A DNA stretch of 41,586 nt from assembly GCA_021788645.1 (NCBI GenBank), contig JAJYKK010000021.1, positions 1 through 41,586 of the forward strand. Direction: 5' to 3'. The position numbers were made by a program, and so were the translations under genes. Below the pieces are notes generated by a model. The model saw only the letters and a program-made list of their open reading frames with translations. It was not told the origin of the DNA and did not search any database. This document shows, piece by piece, positions 8,837 through 17,813 of this stretch (position 1 is the stretch's first letter; every line of letters begins with the position of its first letter). This DNA is from Pseudomonadota bacterium. GTDB taxonomy: Bacteria > Pseudomonadota > Gammaproteobacteria > Burkholderiales > JAKAFK01.

Positions 8837-9277
8837 GTGCCCGACTGGTCGAAAAGTCGCCTCCTGATCCTCGCCGCCGTCATGCTGGGGTTATTGACAT
8901 GGATCATGGCACGCAGCGTGCCCCACGCGCCGGTGCCCCAACCGCCGACGGATGCGCCGCAGGCGTGGGTGCTGCCGAGCGCATGGCGGGCCGACCCGCA
9001 AAAGGCGCTTGCGGTGATCGTGCAGAAGAACCTCTGGGGAACGAAGGTGGCCGCCGCCGCGGCGGCTCAGAACCCGGAAGACCAAGAATGGCGGTTCGTG
9101 GGTGTCGCGCGCCGGGGGAGCGATCAATACGTCCTGATCGCCTTTGGCAAAAAAGCGCCGGAGACGCTCAAGGCCGGCGACTTGCTCCCCGGGGGAGCCA
9201 AGATCTTGAGAGTGGCGGCTGACCACCTGTGTATTTTGATCGACGGAAAGAAACGTAAGCTCGGGATTTATCAATGA
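8837..9277 (+). CDS. gspN: type II secretion XpsN/GspC-like protein
   Basis: 146-residue bitopic protein. The GTG start at 8837 gives a membrane helix at about 7-25 (LLILAAVMLGLLTWIMA), a proline-rich linker, and a small periplasmic domain of the homology-region type (WRFVGVARRGSDQYVLIA ... LKAGDLLPGGAKIL) as in GspC/XpsN. That domain would contact the secretin N0 domain. In the Xanthomonas xps order this position is called N and does the job of GspC. It ends in an ATGA overlap with gspD. Confidence 0.8.
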   Translation: MPDWSKSRLLILAAVMLGLLTWIMARSVPHAPVPQPPTDAPQAWVLPSAWRADPQKALAVIVQKNLWGTKVAAAAAAQNPEDQEWRFVGVARRGSDQYVLIAFGKKAPETLKAGDLLPGGAKILRVAADHLCILIDGKKRKLGIYQ

Positions 9278-11331
9278 CGAAGCTGGACTTGCGGTTGCGC
9301 TCTCACGTGGTTTGGATGGCCTTGGGTGTCGTGCTGAGCGGCTGCGCCAGCCAGTCAGGCATCATCCCCCCTCCCCTCACGCTTCCCCAGAAGGCGGCGC
9401 GCAAGGCTGCAGTTCCCCCGTCCTACGGCCCCACGCAGACGGTCATCGAGCAGACCCCGACGGTCCCGGCCCCGAGCGTCACGAGCACCGTCCCGCCCAC
9501 GCCGCCCGCCGGGCCGAAGCGGCCCGAGAAGGCCGACATCACGCTGTCCTTCGACCAGATGCCCCTGCCGACCTTCATCCAGGTAGTCTACGGCAAGATC
9601 CTCAAGGTCAACTTCACCATGGACCCCCAGGTCGCCGCCCGCACCGACCTCGTGACCCTGCGCACGGGCAAGCCGCAGACAGCCTCCCAAGTCGCGGACA
9701 TCGCGCGCATGCTCCTCAAGAGCTATGGCGTCGCCGTGACGGAAATCTCGCCGGGTTTCTACCGCATGGTGCCAAACGACACGACGCAAGGCTACGCCCC
9801 GGAGATCATCCGCGGCTGGGCCTTGCCGCAAACCCCCATGCCGCTGCGACCGATTTTTCAGTTGGTGGAGCTCCACGCGGTGCGCAATCCCGACGTGGCA
9901 GGCTGGATCCGCACCATGTTCGGGCAGCGGGTGCAGGTGCAAGAAGATCCGGATCGAAACGCCGTGTTGCTCTCCGGCCAGTCGGATGACGTCGAGGCGG
10001 CCTTGAACGCGATCCATGTCCTCGACCAGCCCCTCATGAAGGGCCGGCACAGCGTGCGCATCGACCCGGTCTTCTGGTCGGCGGATGCGCTTGCGAAGAA
10101 GCTGGATGACATCCTGAATACGGAAGGATACGCCACTGGCACTGCGAGCGTCGGCATCAATTATCCCATCACGATTTTGCCGATCGATGGCATCAACGCC
10201 ATCATCGCCTTCGCGGCAGACCCTGCCGTCCTTCAGCACATCGTCGAATGGGCGAAAACCCTGGACAAGCCCAGCCCCACCCAGGGGGCCGGCAGCAGGT
10301 TCTTTGTCTACCACGTGCGCAACACCGATGCGGGCGCGCTCGCCAAGACCATGCGCGAGCTGATGAGCAGCGCACCGGCCGCGCCCCCCACGACGGGCCC
10401 CGGTGCTGCCTCCCAAACGGCGGCGACGGGACCGCAAAAGATCGTCGTCGATCCCGGCACCAACAGCCTCATCTTCGAGGGCAATCCGCAGGAATACACG
10501 CAAATGTATGGCTTGCTCCGCTCCCTCGACAAGCCGGCAAAGGAAGCGTTGATCGATGTAACGGTCGCCGAACTCAATCTGAACAACACCACTCAGCTCG
10601 GCGTCGAGTGGCTTTTAGGCCGTGCCGGCATCGGAAGCTACACCGTCTCAGGCGGCACGCTCGGAAACCTCGGGCTGGGCACTGCGGGGCTCACCCTCAC
10701 GGCGTTGAATGGCGCAGGCCAGGTGCGCGCCGTGCTCAATGCGCTCGCCACCACCAGCAACGCCCAAGTGCTCTCGAGTCCCGACGTGCTCGCGCAAAAT
10801 GGCGAAACCGCCACCATCCAGGTGGGGGCCCAAGTGCCGGTCATCACGAGCCAGCAAACCTCCCCCACCACGGGATCAAGCAGCATTCTGCAGTCGGTGC
10901 AGTATCTGAATACGGGCGTGATCCTGAAGGTGAAACCCGTCATTCATTCCGATGACCGAATCGATCTGACGGTCTCCCAGGAAGTGAGCTCCGCAGTGCC
11001 GACGACGACGGGGGTGAGTGCTTCGCCCACCATCAACACCCGCAAGCTGGAAACCAAGCTGACGCTCAAGGACGGCTCGACGGTGCTGCTCGGCGGCCTG
11101 ATCTCGGACAGCAATACAAAGGGAGACACCGGCGTACCGGGCTTGAAGGACATCCCCGTGATCGGTCAGCTGTTCCGGAACAGAAACGATAACCGCACCA
11201 AGGATGAGCTCATAATGCTTATCACGCCATACATCGTCTCCGACGATCAGGACGCGCAGGCGATCACCGAAGCCTTCAGAAACCAGCTGGGGCCATGGGC
11301 GCAGAAGACCGCCACGCACCCGGGCCGATAG
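9274..11331 (+). CDS. gspD: type II secretion secretin GspD
   Basis: Outer-membrane secretin that forms the exit channel, 685 residues. A lipobox LSGC near residues 22-25 marks it as a lipoprotein that can pilot itself. A Pro/Thr-rich linker follows. N0-N3 ring-building domains fill about 85-440, with internal RNPDVAGWIRTMFG and KIVVDPGTNSLIF. The C-terminal secretin domain includes VPVIT, YLNTGVILKVKP, and the end motif GLKDIPVIGQLF followed by DELIMLITPYIV. It is the last gene of the operon and overlaps gspN by 4 bp. Type II and type IV pilus secretins look alike; the operon settles it. Confidence 0.96.
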   Translation: MTKLDLRLRSHVVWMALGVVLSGCASQSGIIPPPLTLPQKAARKAAVPPSYGPTQTVIEQTPTVPAPSVTSTVPPTPPAGPKRPEKADITLSFDQMPLPTFIQVVYGKILKVNFTMDPQVAARTDLVTLRTGKPQTASQVADIARMLLKSYGVAVTEISPGFYRMVPNDTTQGYAPEIIRGWALPQTPMPLRPIFQLVELHAVRNPDVAGWIRTMFGQRVQVQEDPDRNAVLLSGQSDDVEAALNAIHVLDQPLMKGRHSVRIDPVFWSADALAKKLDDILNTEGYATGTASVGINYPITILPIDGINAIIAFAADPAVLQHIVEWAKTLDKPSPTQGAGSRFFVYHVRNTDAGALAKTMRELMSSAPAAPPTTGPGAASQTAATGPQKIVVDPGTNSLIFEGNPQEYTQMYGLLRSLDKPAKEALIDVTVAELNLNNTTQLGVEWLLGRAGIGSYTVSGGTLGNLGLGTAGLTLTALNGAGQVRAVLNALATTSNAQVLSSPDVLAQNGETATIQVGAQVPVITSQQTSPTTGSSSILQSVQYLNTGVILKVKPVIHSDDRIDLTVSQEVSSAVPTTTGVSASPTINTRKLETKLTLKDGSTVLLGGLISDSNTKGDTGVPGLKDIPVIGQLFRNRNDNRTKDELIMLITPYIVSDDQDAQAITEAFRNQLGPWAQKTATHPGR

Positions 11332-11528
11332 GCCTGCCATGGGGCAAACAGTCGGCGCGAAGCGCGAGACCACCGTGGGTTCGGTTCAGTGATGGCCGTC
11401 GGGCTGATTCTTGCCCCGAAAAGGCCTGCGAACGACCGCCCGGAACACCCGCTACACCTTATTGCCGACACGGCCCCAGACATCGCCTCGGGCCTGACAC
11501 GGGCCCGAACGCCGCCCACGGGCGCTCC

Positions 11529-13436
11529 TCAGAAGACGAAGTACGTAAGCGGAATCTGCGTGCCGTTCGGGAGCGTCAGAATGGCGTCTTTGGCATCGGA
11601 GAACTGAATCGTTACCGTTCCCACATTCGCATTCGCGATGCCCGGGGCCTTGTATGTACCGGTCAGCGTCTGGCCGTTGGCATACTGAACCCAAGTCCCC
11701 TGGTAGGTGGTCGGCGTCGTCATGGCGTTTTCAGTCGAATACCAGACCGGATCCCCGTTGCCATCGTACATGTATCCAGCCATGAACAAGGTGCCATTCT
11801 GGACCTCAAGGGCGAAACCCCTTCCGCTCTGGGCCGGGTCCCACCACCAACCGGTCTCAGGCTGGAACGCAACCGGCGCCGCCGACAAGCCGTTGGGCAC
11901 GATATTGAAACGTTGGATGGGAATCACGCCCCCGGGCCATGTGAGGGTCCCGTGGGTTGCATCGCTGAATTGAAGCGTGACGGTCCCCGGCGACGGAAGA
12001 GCACTGTTGGATTGATACGGCCCCGTCAAGGTCTGCCCGTTGCCGAAGGCCAAGAGCGGGCCTTGATAGACCGCCGCACCGGACAGGGCGCCCGTCGAGA
12101 CGTACCAGGTGGCGCGCCCACTCGCGTCATACAAGTAGGCGCCGAAGAACAAGTCGTTTCCCTGCTCTTCGATGGCGAACCCCTGTCCGCTTTGGGCCGG
12201 GTCCCACCACCAGCCGGTTTGAGGCAGAGCGGTGCCGGCAAGATCGAGGAAACCAGAGCTGTCAGGGCCGATGACTTCTGTGGGTGACGCGGTATCGGAA
12301 AGCGTCCCGATCCCCAATTGGCCATAGGCGTTGGCGCCAAAAGCCACCACGCTGTCGTCCGAACGGAGGGCCACCGAATGGTCACCTCCGGCGACGGCGG
12401 CAAGAATTCCTGTCAACCCTGTCACTGGTTGCGGCGAGTCCACCCAGCCCGGCGATCCGGGCGTGCCGGCGCCTGCTTGCCCATCCCTATTGCTTCCCCA
12501 TGTCCAGACGGTGCCGTCCGATTTCAGCGCCACCACGTGCCCTTCGCCAGCCGACATCGACGCGACACCGCTCAGGCCAGGTATCTGGGTGGGCGTGGGA
12601 ACGCACAGCGTGGAGGCACAGCCCGCGGAGTCATTCGATCCCAGCCCGGCCTGGCCCAGCTGGCCGTCGAGGTTATTGCCCCAGGCCCATACCGAACCGT
12701 CGGATCGAATCGCGTAGCTGCTGTCGCCCCCCGCAAACACCGCGGTCATCCCCTTGATGCCGACTGAATCATAAGGATCGATCTGCGTTGGGAACATGTT
12801 GTCGGTCTCGGTGCCGTTGCCGAGCTGACCATTGTCGTTGCGTCCCCAACTCCAAAGCGTTCCATCGCTTTTGAGCACCAGCGTATGAGCGTCTCCGGCC
12901 GCAATCATGGACACGTTGGCGATCGGGACCCGGACCGGGGTCAGCGCATTAGCCTTGGTGCCGTCCCCAAGCTGGCCGTAGGCGTTATTGCCCCAAGCCC
13001 ACAGGGTCCCGTCGCTGGTCAGCGCAAAAGCATCATCGGCCCCCGTGAAGATCTTGACAACGCCGGTCAACCCGGAGACTCTGACCGGAACATCGCTCGG
13101 CGTCGTCACGCCATCGCCCAGCTGCCCATAGGCATTGTCGCCCCAGGCCCAAACCGTGCCATCGCTTTTCAATGCCAGATTATAGTTTGCGCCAGCCGAA
13201 ATCGCCGTCACGCCGAAGAGGCCCGCAACCTCGACCGGCATCTGCTCGTTGGTGGTCGTCCCATCCCCCAACTGCCCGCTGACATTCTGCCCCCACGCCC
13301 ATACCGTCCCTTCGGTTTTGAGTGCGATCGTGTCATACAGCCCGGCGGAAACCGCCGCGGTCGCCCCTTCTGACATGGGTGCCACCAGGCACAGGGTGAT
13401 TGTGACGACACCAGCGACGAGCTTGGACATCCGCAT
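11529..13436 (-). CDS. secreted RCC1-repeat beta-propeller protein with C-terminal GWW repeats
   Basis: 635 residues from the ATG at 13436, chosen because GGAGAA lies about 5 bases upstream and it yields a clean signal peptide (about 27 residues ending EGATA). Seven RCC1/BNR-like blades follow, each with a DGTVWAWG-x-N-x-x-GQLGDGT core, enough for a closed seven-bladed propeller. The C-terminal third has two copies of a domain starting [11 protein letters not shown](Q/R)GFA and continuing with TWY or VWY, NGQTLTG and LQFSDA. The function is unknown; binding of proteins or glycans is a guess. It sits 53 bp downstream of the PPIase gene on the same strand and converges on gspD. It is a plausible T2SS cargo, by inference only. 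Confidence 0.88.
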   Translation of the reverse strand: MRMSKLVAGVVTITLCLVAPMSEGATAAVSAGLYDTIALKTEGTVWAWGQNVSGQLGDGTTTNEQMPVEVAGLFGVTAISAGANYNLALKSDGTVWAWGDNAYGQLGDGVTTPSDVPVRVSGLTGVVKIFTGADDAFALTSDGTLWAWGNNAYGQLGDGTKANALTPVRVPIANVSMIAAGDAHTLVLKSDGTLWSWGRNDNGQLGNGTETDNMFPTQIDPYDSVGIKGMTAVFAGGDSSYAIRSDGSVWAWGNNLDGQLGQAGLGSNDSAGCASTLCVPTPTQIPGLSGVASMSAGEGHVVALKSDGTVWTWGSNRDGQAGAGTPGSPGWVDSPQPVTGLTGILAAVAGGDHSVALRSDDSVVAFGANAYGQLGIGTLSDTASPTEVIGPDSSGFLDLAGTALPQTGWWWDPAQSGQGFAIEEQGNDLFFGAYLYDASGRATWYVSTGALSGAAVYQGPLLAFGNGQTLTGPYQSNSALPSPGTVTLQFSDATHGTLTWPGGVIPIQRFNIVPNGLSAAPVAFQPETGWWWDPAQSGRGFALEVQNGTLFMAGYMYDGNGDPVWYSTENAMTTPTTYQGTWVQYANGQTLTGTYKAPGIANANVGTVTIQFSDAKDAILTLPNGTQIPLTYFVF

Positions 13437-13489
13437 AGGTTCTCCGAACATTCCTTTTTTTGGGCGGCAGGCGGGGCGGGCAGGAGCGA

Positions 13490-14257
13490 TCACGGCGACG
13501 TGATTTGAGCTCGGGCTCGAAGTTGGGCGAGGTACGCATTGATCCGCTTGGTCGTCACCTGCTGAATGATATATTGCCGCACGGTCGTAAGCGCCGGCAC
13601 CGGATCAGGTCGTGTGCCCAGCAACTGAATGATGTGCCACCCAAAGAAGGTATGCACCGGTTGAGAAATTTCCCCGGGCTTCAGCTTCCTGACGGCATCC
13701 ACGTATTGGGAAACCAGTTTCGTGGCACTGATCCACCCAAGATCCCCACCCCTTGCGCCGCTAAGCTTGTCCATCGAGTACGCCTTCGCCTCTTTGGCAA
13801 AGTCATCCGTCGTCTTGATCCGGTCCCGTATCGCTTGGGCCTCCTTTTCCGTCGAGACAAGGATGTGGCGTGTATGGTAATCCACGCTATCTTTCTTCGC
13901 CCATTTGTCGTATTGCGTCTTAATATCCTTCTCAGTGATGGGATGCCTTGCCAGATACTGATTTATTGCCGCATCCGCCAGAATCTGGCGCGTCGCGTCG
14001 CGAATCTGCCTTTTCACGTCGGCATGCTGATCCAGCCCCCGCTTCTGGGCGTCCTGAACCAGCAACTCGCCGGCGACGAGCTTGGCGAGCATCGCCTTCT
14101 CGGCATCGGGTTCGTTTGCCATTGCTGGCCGGGCGTTGAGCGCCACCTGAACCGCTTGACTCGTGATCGGCACACCGTTGACCGTCACCAAGGTCTTCGC
14201 AGAAACACCGATCGATATGGCAAGCCCCAGCATCGCCATGGTCAACTTCCAGTACAT
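13490..14257 (-). CDS. periplasmic PpiC-type peptidyl-prolyl isomerase
   Basis: 255-residue parvulin-family foldase. The signal peptide covers about 1-20 (cleaved before KTLVTVNG). A SurA_N-like helical region follows, then one parvulin domain at about 125-220 with the family landmarks [36 protein letters not shown] and GWHIIQLL. It would assist folding of secreted or outer-membrane proteins at prolines. The gene directly precedes the RCC1 gene, a likely two-gene operon in which the isomerase could be a dedicated helper (inference). It is divergent from the first OGT-like gene. Confidence 0.93.
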   Translation of the reverse strand: MYWKLTMAMLGLAISIGVSAKTLVTVNGVPITSQAVQVALNARPAMANEPDAEKAMLAKLVAGELLVQDAQKRGLDQHADVKRQIRDATRQILADAAINQYLARHPITEKDIKTQYDKWAKKDSVDYHTRHILVSTEKEAQAIRDRIKTTDDFAKEAKAYSMDKLSGARGGDLGWISATKLVSQYVDAVRKLKPGEISQPVHTFFGWHIIQLLGTRPDPVPALTTVRQYIIQQVTTKRINAYLAQLRARAQITSP

Positions 14258-14427
14258 TCAAGATCTCCTTGTCGCAAGACAATCAGCAACCGGCATAGTT
14301 TACGGCGGGAGCGTCCGGTCAGGCAACACGCAGCCAGATTTCCCCCATCGCCCATGAGAACTTGACGTGATCGTGCCCCGTGGCGGCCGTATAATAGGGC
14401 ACGAACAGCTTGATGGAGTGGGTCACC

Positions 14428-16515
14428 ATGAAGACAGGGCGAAACGCGCCTTGCCCTTGCGGAAGCGGGAGGAAATTCAAGCTCTGCTGCCAGGAAAAAT
14501 CCGAGTTTCTGGCGCCCAGGCCAGCGGCCGGGCGCCCGAGCCGGACGGTTCAGGACCCTATCCAGCTTATCCAGCTCGCCATGCAGCGCCACCGTGCGGG
14601 ACACCTGACCGACGCGGAAGCCCTGTACCGGCACATCCTCCAGTTGCAGCCCGGCCATCCCGACGCGCTGCATTTGCTGGGCTTGCTCGCCCATCAGCGG
14701 GGCAGTTACGAAGAAGCCACCGGGCTCTTGCGTAAGGCCATCCGTTCGTACCCCAACGCTCCCCATTTCCACAACAATCTCGGCGAAACGCGTCGCGCCA
14801 TGGGCCTCGCGGAGGAAGCGATGACCCATTATGGCCGAGCCTTGGCGCTCAAACCCGATTTTGCCGAGGCCCATAACAATCTGGCCATAGCATACGCCAG
14901 CCGGGGCCAACTCGAGGAAGCCCTCGCCAGTTTCACGAAGGCGCTGGCACTGGCCCCGACGGCGCAGATTCATTGCAACATCGGGCGATTAATGTTCGAT
15001 CTCGGCAAGAAGGAAGAGGCGCAGGCACATTACGAACAGGCGCTCGCGATGCACCCAGCGTATGCCAATGCCCTCAAGGGGCTTGGCGATTTGGCGATCG
15101 CGCGGCAAGATCTCGCCAAAGCGCTTGCCCTCTTCCAAAAGGTGGTTGCGCTCGAACCAGGGTCTGCGGAAGTCCTCCACAATATGGGATTCTGCCAGAT
15201 GCTCAGGGGCGAGATCCGCGACGCGACGGTCCACTTCGAGAAAGCGATGTCACTGGCCGCGGGCGCCGATTACATCCACAGCAGCCTGCTCTTCGCCATG
15301 CTGTGCGACGAATCCGTATCCCCCTCCGAGCATTTCCAGGCCCATCTTGCCTTTGGCGAAAGGTTCGAAGCGCCCCTGAGGCCTTACTGGAAACCGCATT
15401 CAAGGACGCGTGATGCGGAAAGGCGACTGAAGGTGGGATACGTTTCCGGGGATTTCCGCAAGCATTCCGTCGCCTATTTCATGGAACCGGTGCTCGCCTC
15501 CCACGACAGAAGCCGAGTGGAATCGTATTGCTATCACAATTCGGTCCATGCCGATGAAATGACCGCGAGGCTGCGCGAACGGTCCGACCATTGGATCGAG
15601 TGCGCCCGGATGACGGACGACGAATTGGCAGAGCGGATCAGGAGGGATGCGATCGACATCCTCGTCGACCTTTCCGGCCACACCCATGCCAATCGCCTGC
15701 TCGTCTTCGCGCGCAAGGCCGCCCCCGTTCAGGTGGCCTGGCTGGGCTATGCCGCGACCACGGGCCTGTCGGCTGTCGATTACCGCATCACAGACATGAT
15801 CTGCGATCCGCCCGGAACAACCGAGCAGCATTACACCGAGACGCTCTACCGGCTTCCGGAGACGTCGTTGTGCTACGGCTCTTCCGATGACGCGCCTCCC
15901 GTCGGGGAACTTCCTGCAGCAAGGAGGGGGTACATCACCTTCGCCTCCTTCAATGCCTTCACGAAGGTCAACGCACCGCTCATCGAGCTCTGGGCCAAAG
16001 TCATGACGGCTGTTCCGGACTCGAGACTGGTGCTGAAGGCCAATGCACTGAGCGACCCGGAAAGACGCGCCCGGGTCGCCGAGATGTTTTCGCAGCATGG
16101 CGTGGCCGCGGACCGGCTGGAACTCGCGTCATGGGATCCGTCCTATCGCGACCACTTGAACCGCTACAGTGAAGTGGACATTGGACTCGATACCTTTCCC
16201 TACAACGGCGTGACCACCTCCGCCGAGGCATCCTGGATGGGCGTGCCGATCGTCACGCTCGCGGGCGCGCGCTTCGTCTCGAGGATGGGGGCGAGCATCA
16301 TGACCAACCTCGGCCTGCCCGAGCTGGTCGCAAACACGGAGGAAGACTACGTGACCATTGCTTCCGGCTTGGCAGAGGATCTTCCACGACTCGCCGAGTT
16401 GAGACGCGGCATGCGGGAACGCATGAAGCATTCGCCGCTCGCCGACGCGCAACGCTTCACCCGGCACCTGGAAGAAGCCTACCGCAACATGTGGCGGACC
16501 TGGTGCGCCGCCTGA
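14428..16515 (+). CDS. SEC-C + TPR + SPINDLY/O-GlcNAc transferase-like glycosyltransferase (OGT-like 1)
   Basis: 695 residues from the ATG at 14428 (GGAG about 9 bases upstream; TTG 14410 and ATG 14413 are alternatives). Residues about 5-20 are a SEC-C zinc motif (APCPCGSGRKFKLCC), normally seen in SecA and unrelated proteins. About seven TPR repeats follow, then a GT41-type GT-B catalytic region. The catalytic region has SGDFRKHSVAYF (catalytic-type His), LVLKAN (nucleotide-sugar Lys) and YNGVTTSAEASWMGVP (UDP-sugar site). GT41 enzymes transfer GlcNAc or hexose to Ser/Thr or Asn of proteins in the cytoplasm. The donor and target here are unknown. A second such gene lies at 21701, flanking a secreted Thr/Ser/Asn-rich protein that is an obvious candidate target. 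Confidence 0.92.
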   Translation: MKTGRNAPCPCGSGRKFKLCCQEKSEFLAPRPAAGRPSRTVQDPIQLIQLAMQRHRAGHLTDAEALYRHILQLQPGHPDALHLLGLLAHQRGSYEEATGLLRKAIRSYPNAPHFHNNLGETRRAMGLAEEAMTHYGRALALKPDFAEAHNNLAIAYASRGQLEEALASFTKALALAPTAQIHCNIGRLMFDLGKKEEAQAHYEQALAMHPAYANALKGLGDLAIARQDLAKALALFQKVVALEPGSAEVLHNMGFCQMLRGEIRDATVHFEKAMSLAAGADYIHSSLLFAMLCDESVSPSEHFQAHLAFGERFEAPLRPYWKPHSRTRDAERRLKVGYVSGDFRKHSVAYFMEPVLASHDRSRVESYCYHNSVHADEMTARLRERSDHWIECARMTDDELAERIRRDAIDILVDLSGHTHANRLLVFARKAAPVQVAWLGYAATTGLSAVDYRITDMICDPPGTTEQHYTETLYRLPETSLCYGSSDDAPPVGELPAARRGYITFASFNAFTKVNAPLIELWAKVMTAVPDSRLVLKANALSDPERRARVAEMFSQHGVAADRLELASWDPSYRDHLNRYSEVDIGLDTFPYNGVTTSAEASWMGVPIVTLAGARFVSRMGASIMTNLGLPELVANTEEDYVTIASGLAEDLPRLAELRRGMRERMKHSPLADAQRFTRHLEEAYRNMWRTWCAA

Positions 16516-16589
16516 TGGGGCCTTGCCTTCCCGCCCACCGGCAAGTGCTTTTTGCTTGGCCCATGGCAGGACCGGTGGACCCCGCGCCG

Positions 16590-17180
16590 CTAGGCTCCCC
16601 GCAAGAGTCTGCGGATCAGATAGCGCCTCAAGCGGCTCCTGAAGTTGCCGAGAATACCCCTCGCAGGCTTCCTAAAGGCCCCCACCGTGTCCCCCCAGGG
16701 CGCACTTCCCGGATCAGGATGCGGCGACCAGTCCGTCTCCGCTTCCAGCAACTCGAGCCCCGCGTATTTAGCCAGGGCCCTGTAGCCATCGGGATAGAAC
16801 CGCCAGCAATCGACCGGGAAACGGTGTTCGGGGCCGCGGGAGGGGGCGATCAGGAAGATCATGCCGCCAGGCCTCAGGATGCGCACCATCTCGAGCCAGG
16901 TCACCCAGAAGAACTCCACATGCTCAAATGCCTGGCCCGAAACGACGAGATCCACGGAATCGCTTTTCAGCGGGAGCACGTACGCCGAGTCCAGGACGAC
17001 ATCCACATTGGGCCCCTCTGAGAGGTCTATCCCTCTATAGGTCCAGCCGGGCTTGTCAAAAATCGTTCGGTAGCTCCCGTTCACGTCGTAGCTACCGATG
17101 TCTACGATCGAGAGCGGCAAATTGGGATCGAGGCGGCGTTCCGCAAGCCGCGTCATGTGTTCGAAGGAGCTGGAGTGCAT
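16590..17180 (-). CDS. class I SAM-dependent methyltransferase
   Basis: About 196 residues from the ATG at 17180; an ATG at 17231 would add 17 residues that look non-conserved. The Methyltransf_11-type core shows the SAM-binding segment IVDIGSYDVNGSYR, the acidic YRGIDLSEGPNVDVV, and VVSGQAFEHVEFFW followed by RILRPGGMIFLIAPS. Its substrate cannot be read from sequence; in a glycan cluster a sugar or lipid-linked sugar is likely. It converges on OGT-like 1, with 74 bp between the stops and no clear terminator. Confidence 0.85.
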   Translation of the reverse strand: MHSSSFEHMTRLAERRLDPNLPLSIVDIGSYDVNGSYRTIFDKPGWTYRGIDLSEGPNVDVVLDSAYVLPLKSDSVDLVVSGQAFEHVEFFWVTWLEMVRILRPGGMIFLIAPSRGPEHRFPVDCWRFYPDGYRALAKYAGLELLEAETDWSPHPDPGSAPWGDTVGAFRKPARGILGNFRSRLRRYLIRRLLRGA

Positions 17181-17231
17181 AAGCCGCTCTGAAAAATTCT
17201 CGGCAGTATAGCATGATGGGGCTGCTCGCAT

Positions 17232-17700
17232 GGCGGCGCGCGGCCTTCGGGATCCACCCCGTCAGGCGCGGCACATATCTTCCGAAAGACGCGCCAGGAT
17301 TCGGAACGATGCGATCACTGCACTCTCGACCCGCCCAGTCCTCCGCACCAGGCGCACACGCCCCTCCTATTCCCTGCGAGGTCCCGTCACGGGGTGGGGC
17401 GAACGTCGGCAGACAAACAGCATTATTCTTGGTTCCATCACCCCGTTATGGCGCGTCCGTGCAAGGCCTGGCCGCAGGCTGGCATCCTTCGCCACGCCGA
17501 TGCGTCCGGACGCCTGCTATCCAGAAAATTATTCGCCACCCCGCGCGCCGCATACCGGCGCCGCGCCAAAACTGCCACCCACCCATCCTGGCGCCCGCCA
17601 TACGCCGTCATCGTATCCCGGTCCATCGCACCTTGCGACGCGGTTACAACACTGCAAGCGAATTTGTCTCGCAAAAACCACACAACGCTGCACACTATAT
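17232..17700. other. long intergenic region before the surface-protein promoter
   Basis: About 470 bp between the methyltransferase start and the promoter at 17701. Overlapping open frames exist on both strands, but none has a recognisable product or a ribosome-binding site, and their translations are Arg/Pro/His-rich shadows of GC-rich DNA. I see nothing else supportable. Confidence 0.5.
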
Positions 17701-17728
17701 TTGACAAGCATAAAGGCTCTGCTATACT
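17701..17728 (+). promoter_or_regulatory. near-consensus sigma-70 promoter of the surface-protein gene
   Basis: TTGACA at 17701-17706 and TATACT at 17723-17728 are separated by 16 bp. The -35 is perfect and the -10 has one change. This is the best promoter match I found in the window. It lies about 85 bp upstream of the GTG start at 17814, with predicted transcription start near 17735. Confidence 0.82.
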
Positions 17729-17734
17729 CGGTCC

Positions 17735-17748
17735 GTCTTTCGAAAGAC
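17735..17748 (+). promoter_or_regulatory. 5'-end hairpin of the surface-protein mRNA
   Basis: Perfect palindrome GTCTTTCGAAAGAC exactly where transcription should begin. In RNA it would form a stem-loop at or near the 5' end, a feature known to protect highly expressed envelope-protein mRNAs such as ompA from decay. It could instead be an operator; no protein can be named. Confidence 0.55.
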
Positions 17749-17813
17749 AAAAAGAGTCGAGACAATCCGAAGTGCACTTGGAACATCCTGCTCAATTATT
17801 GGGAGAGCTGAAA

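Noticed and set aside
14362-14395. Promoter TTGACG ... TATAAT before OGT-like 1
   Set aside because: The -10 is perfect but the spacer is 22 bp, too long for a normal sigma-70 promoter; the -10 may work with another -35 that I cannot identify.
16516-16589. Bidirectional terminator between OGT-like 1 and the methyltransferase
   Set aside because: GGCAAG...CTTGGCC around TTTTT does not pair cleanly; no convincing stem.
17394-17813. Longer start of the surface-protein frame
   Set aside because: The upstream extension runs through the promoter and lacks a signal peptide at its start; the GTG at 17814 with GGGAG and a clean signal peptide is far better.
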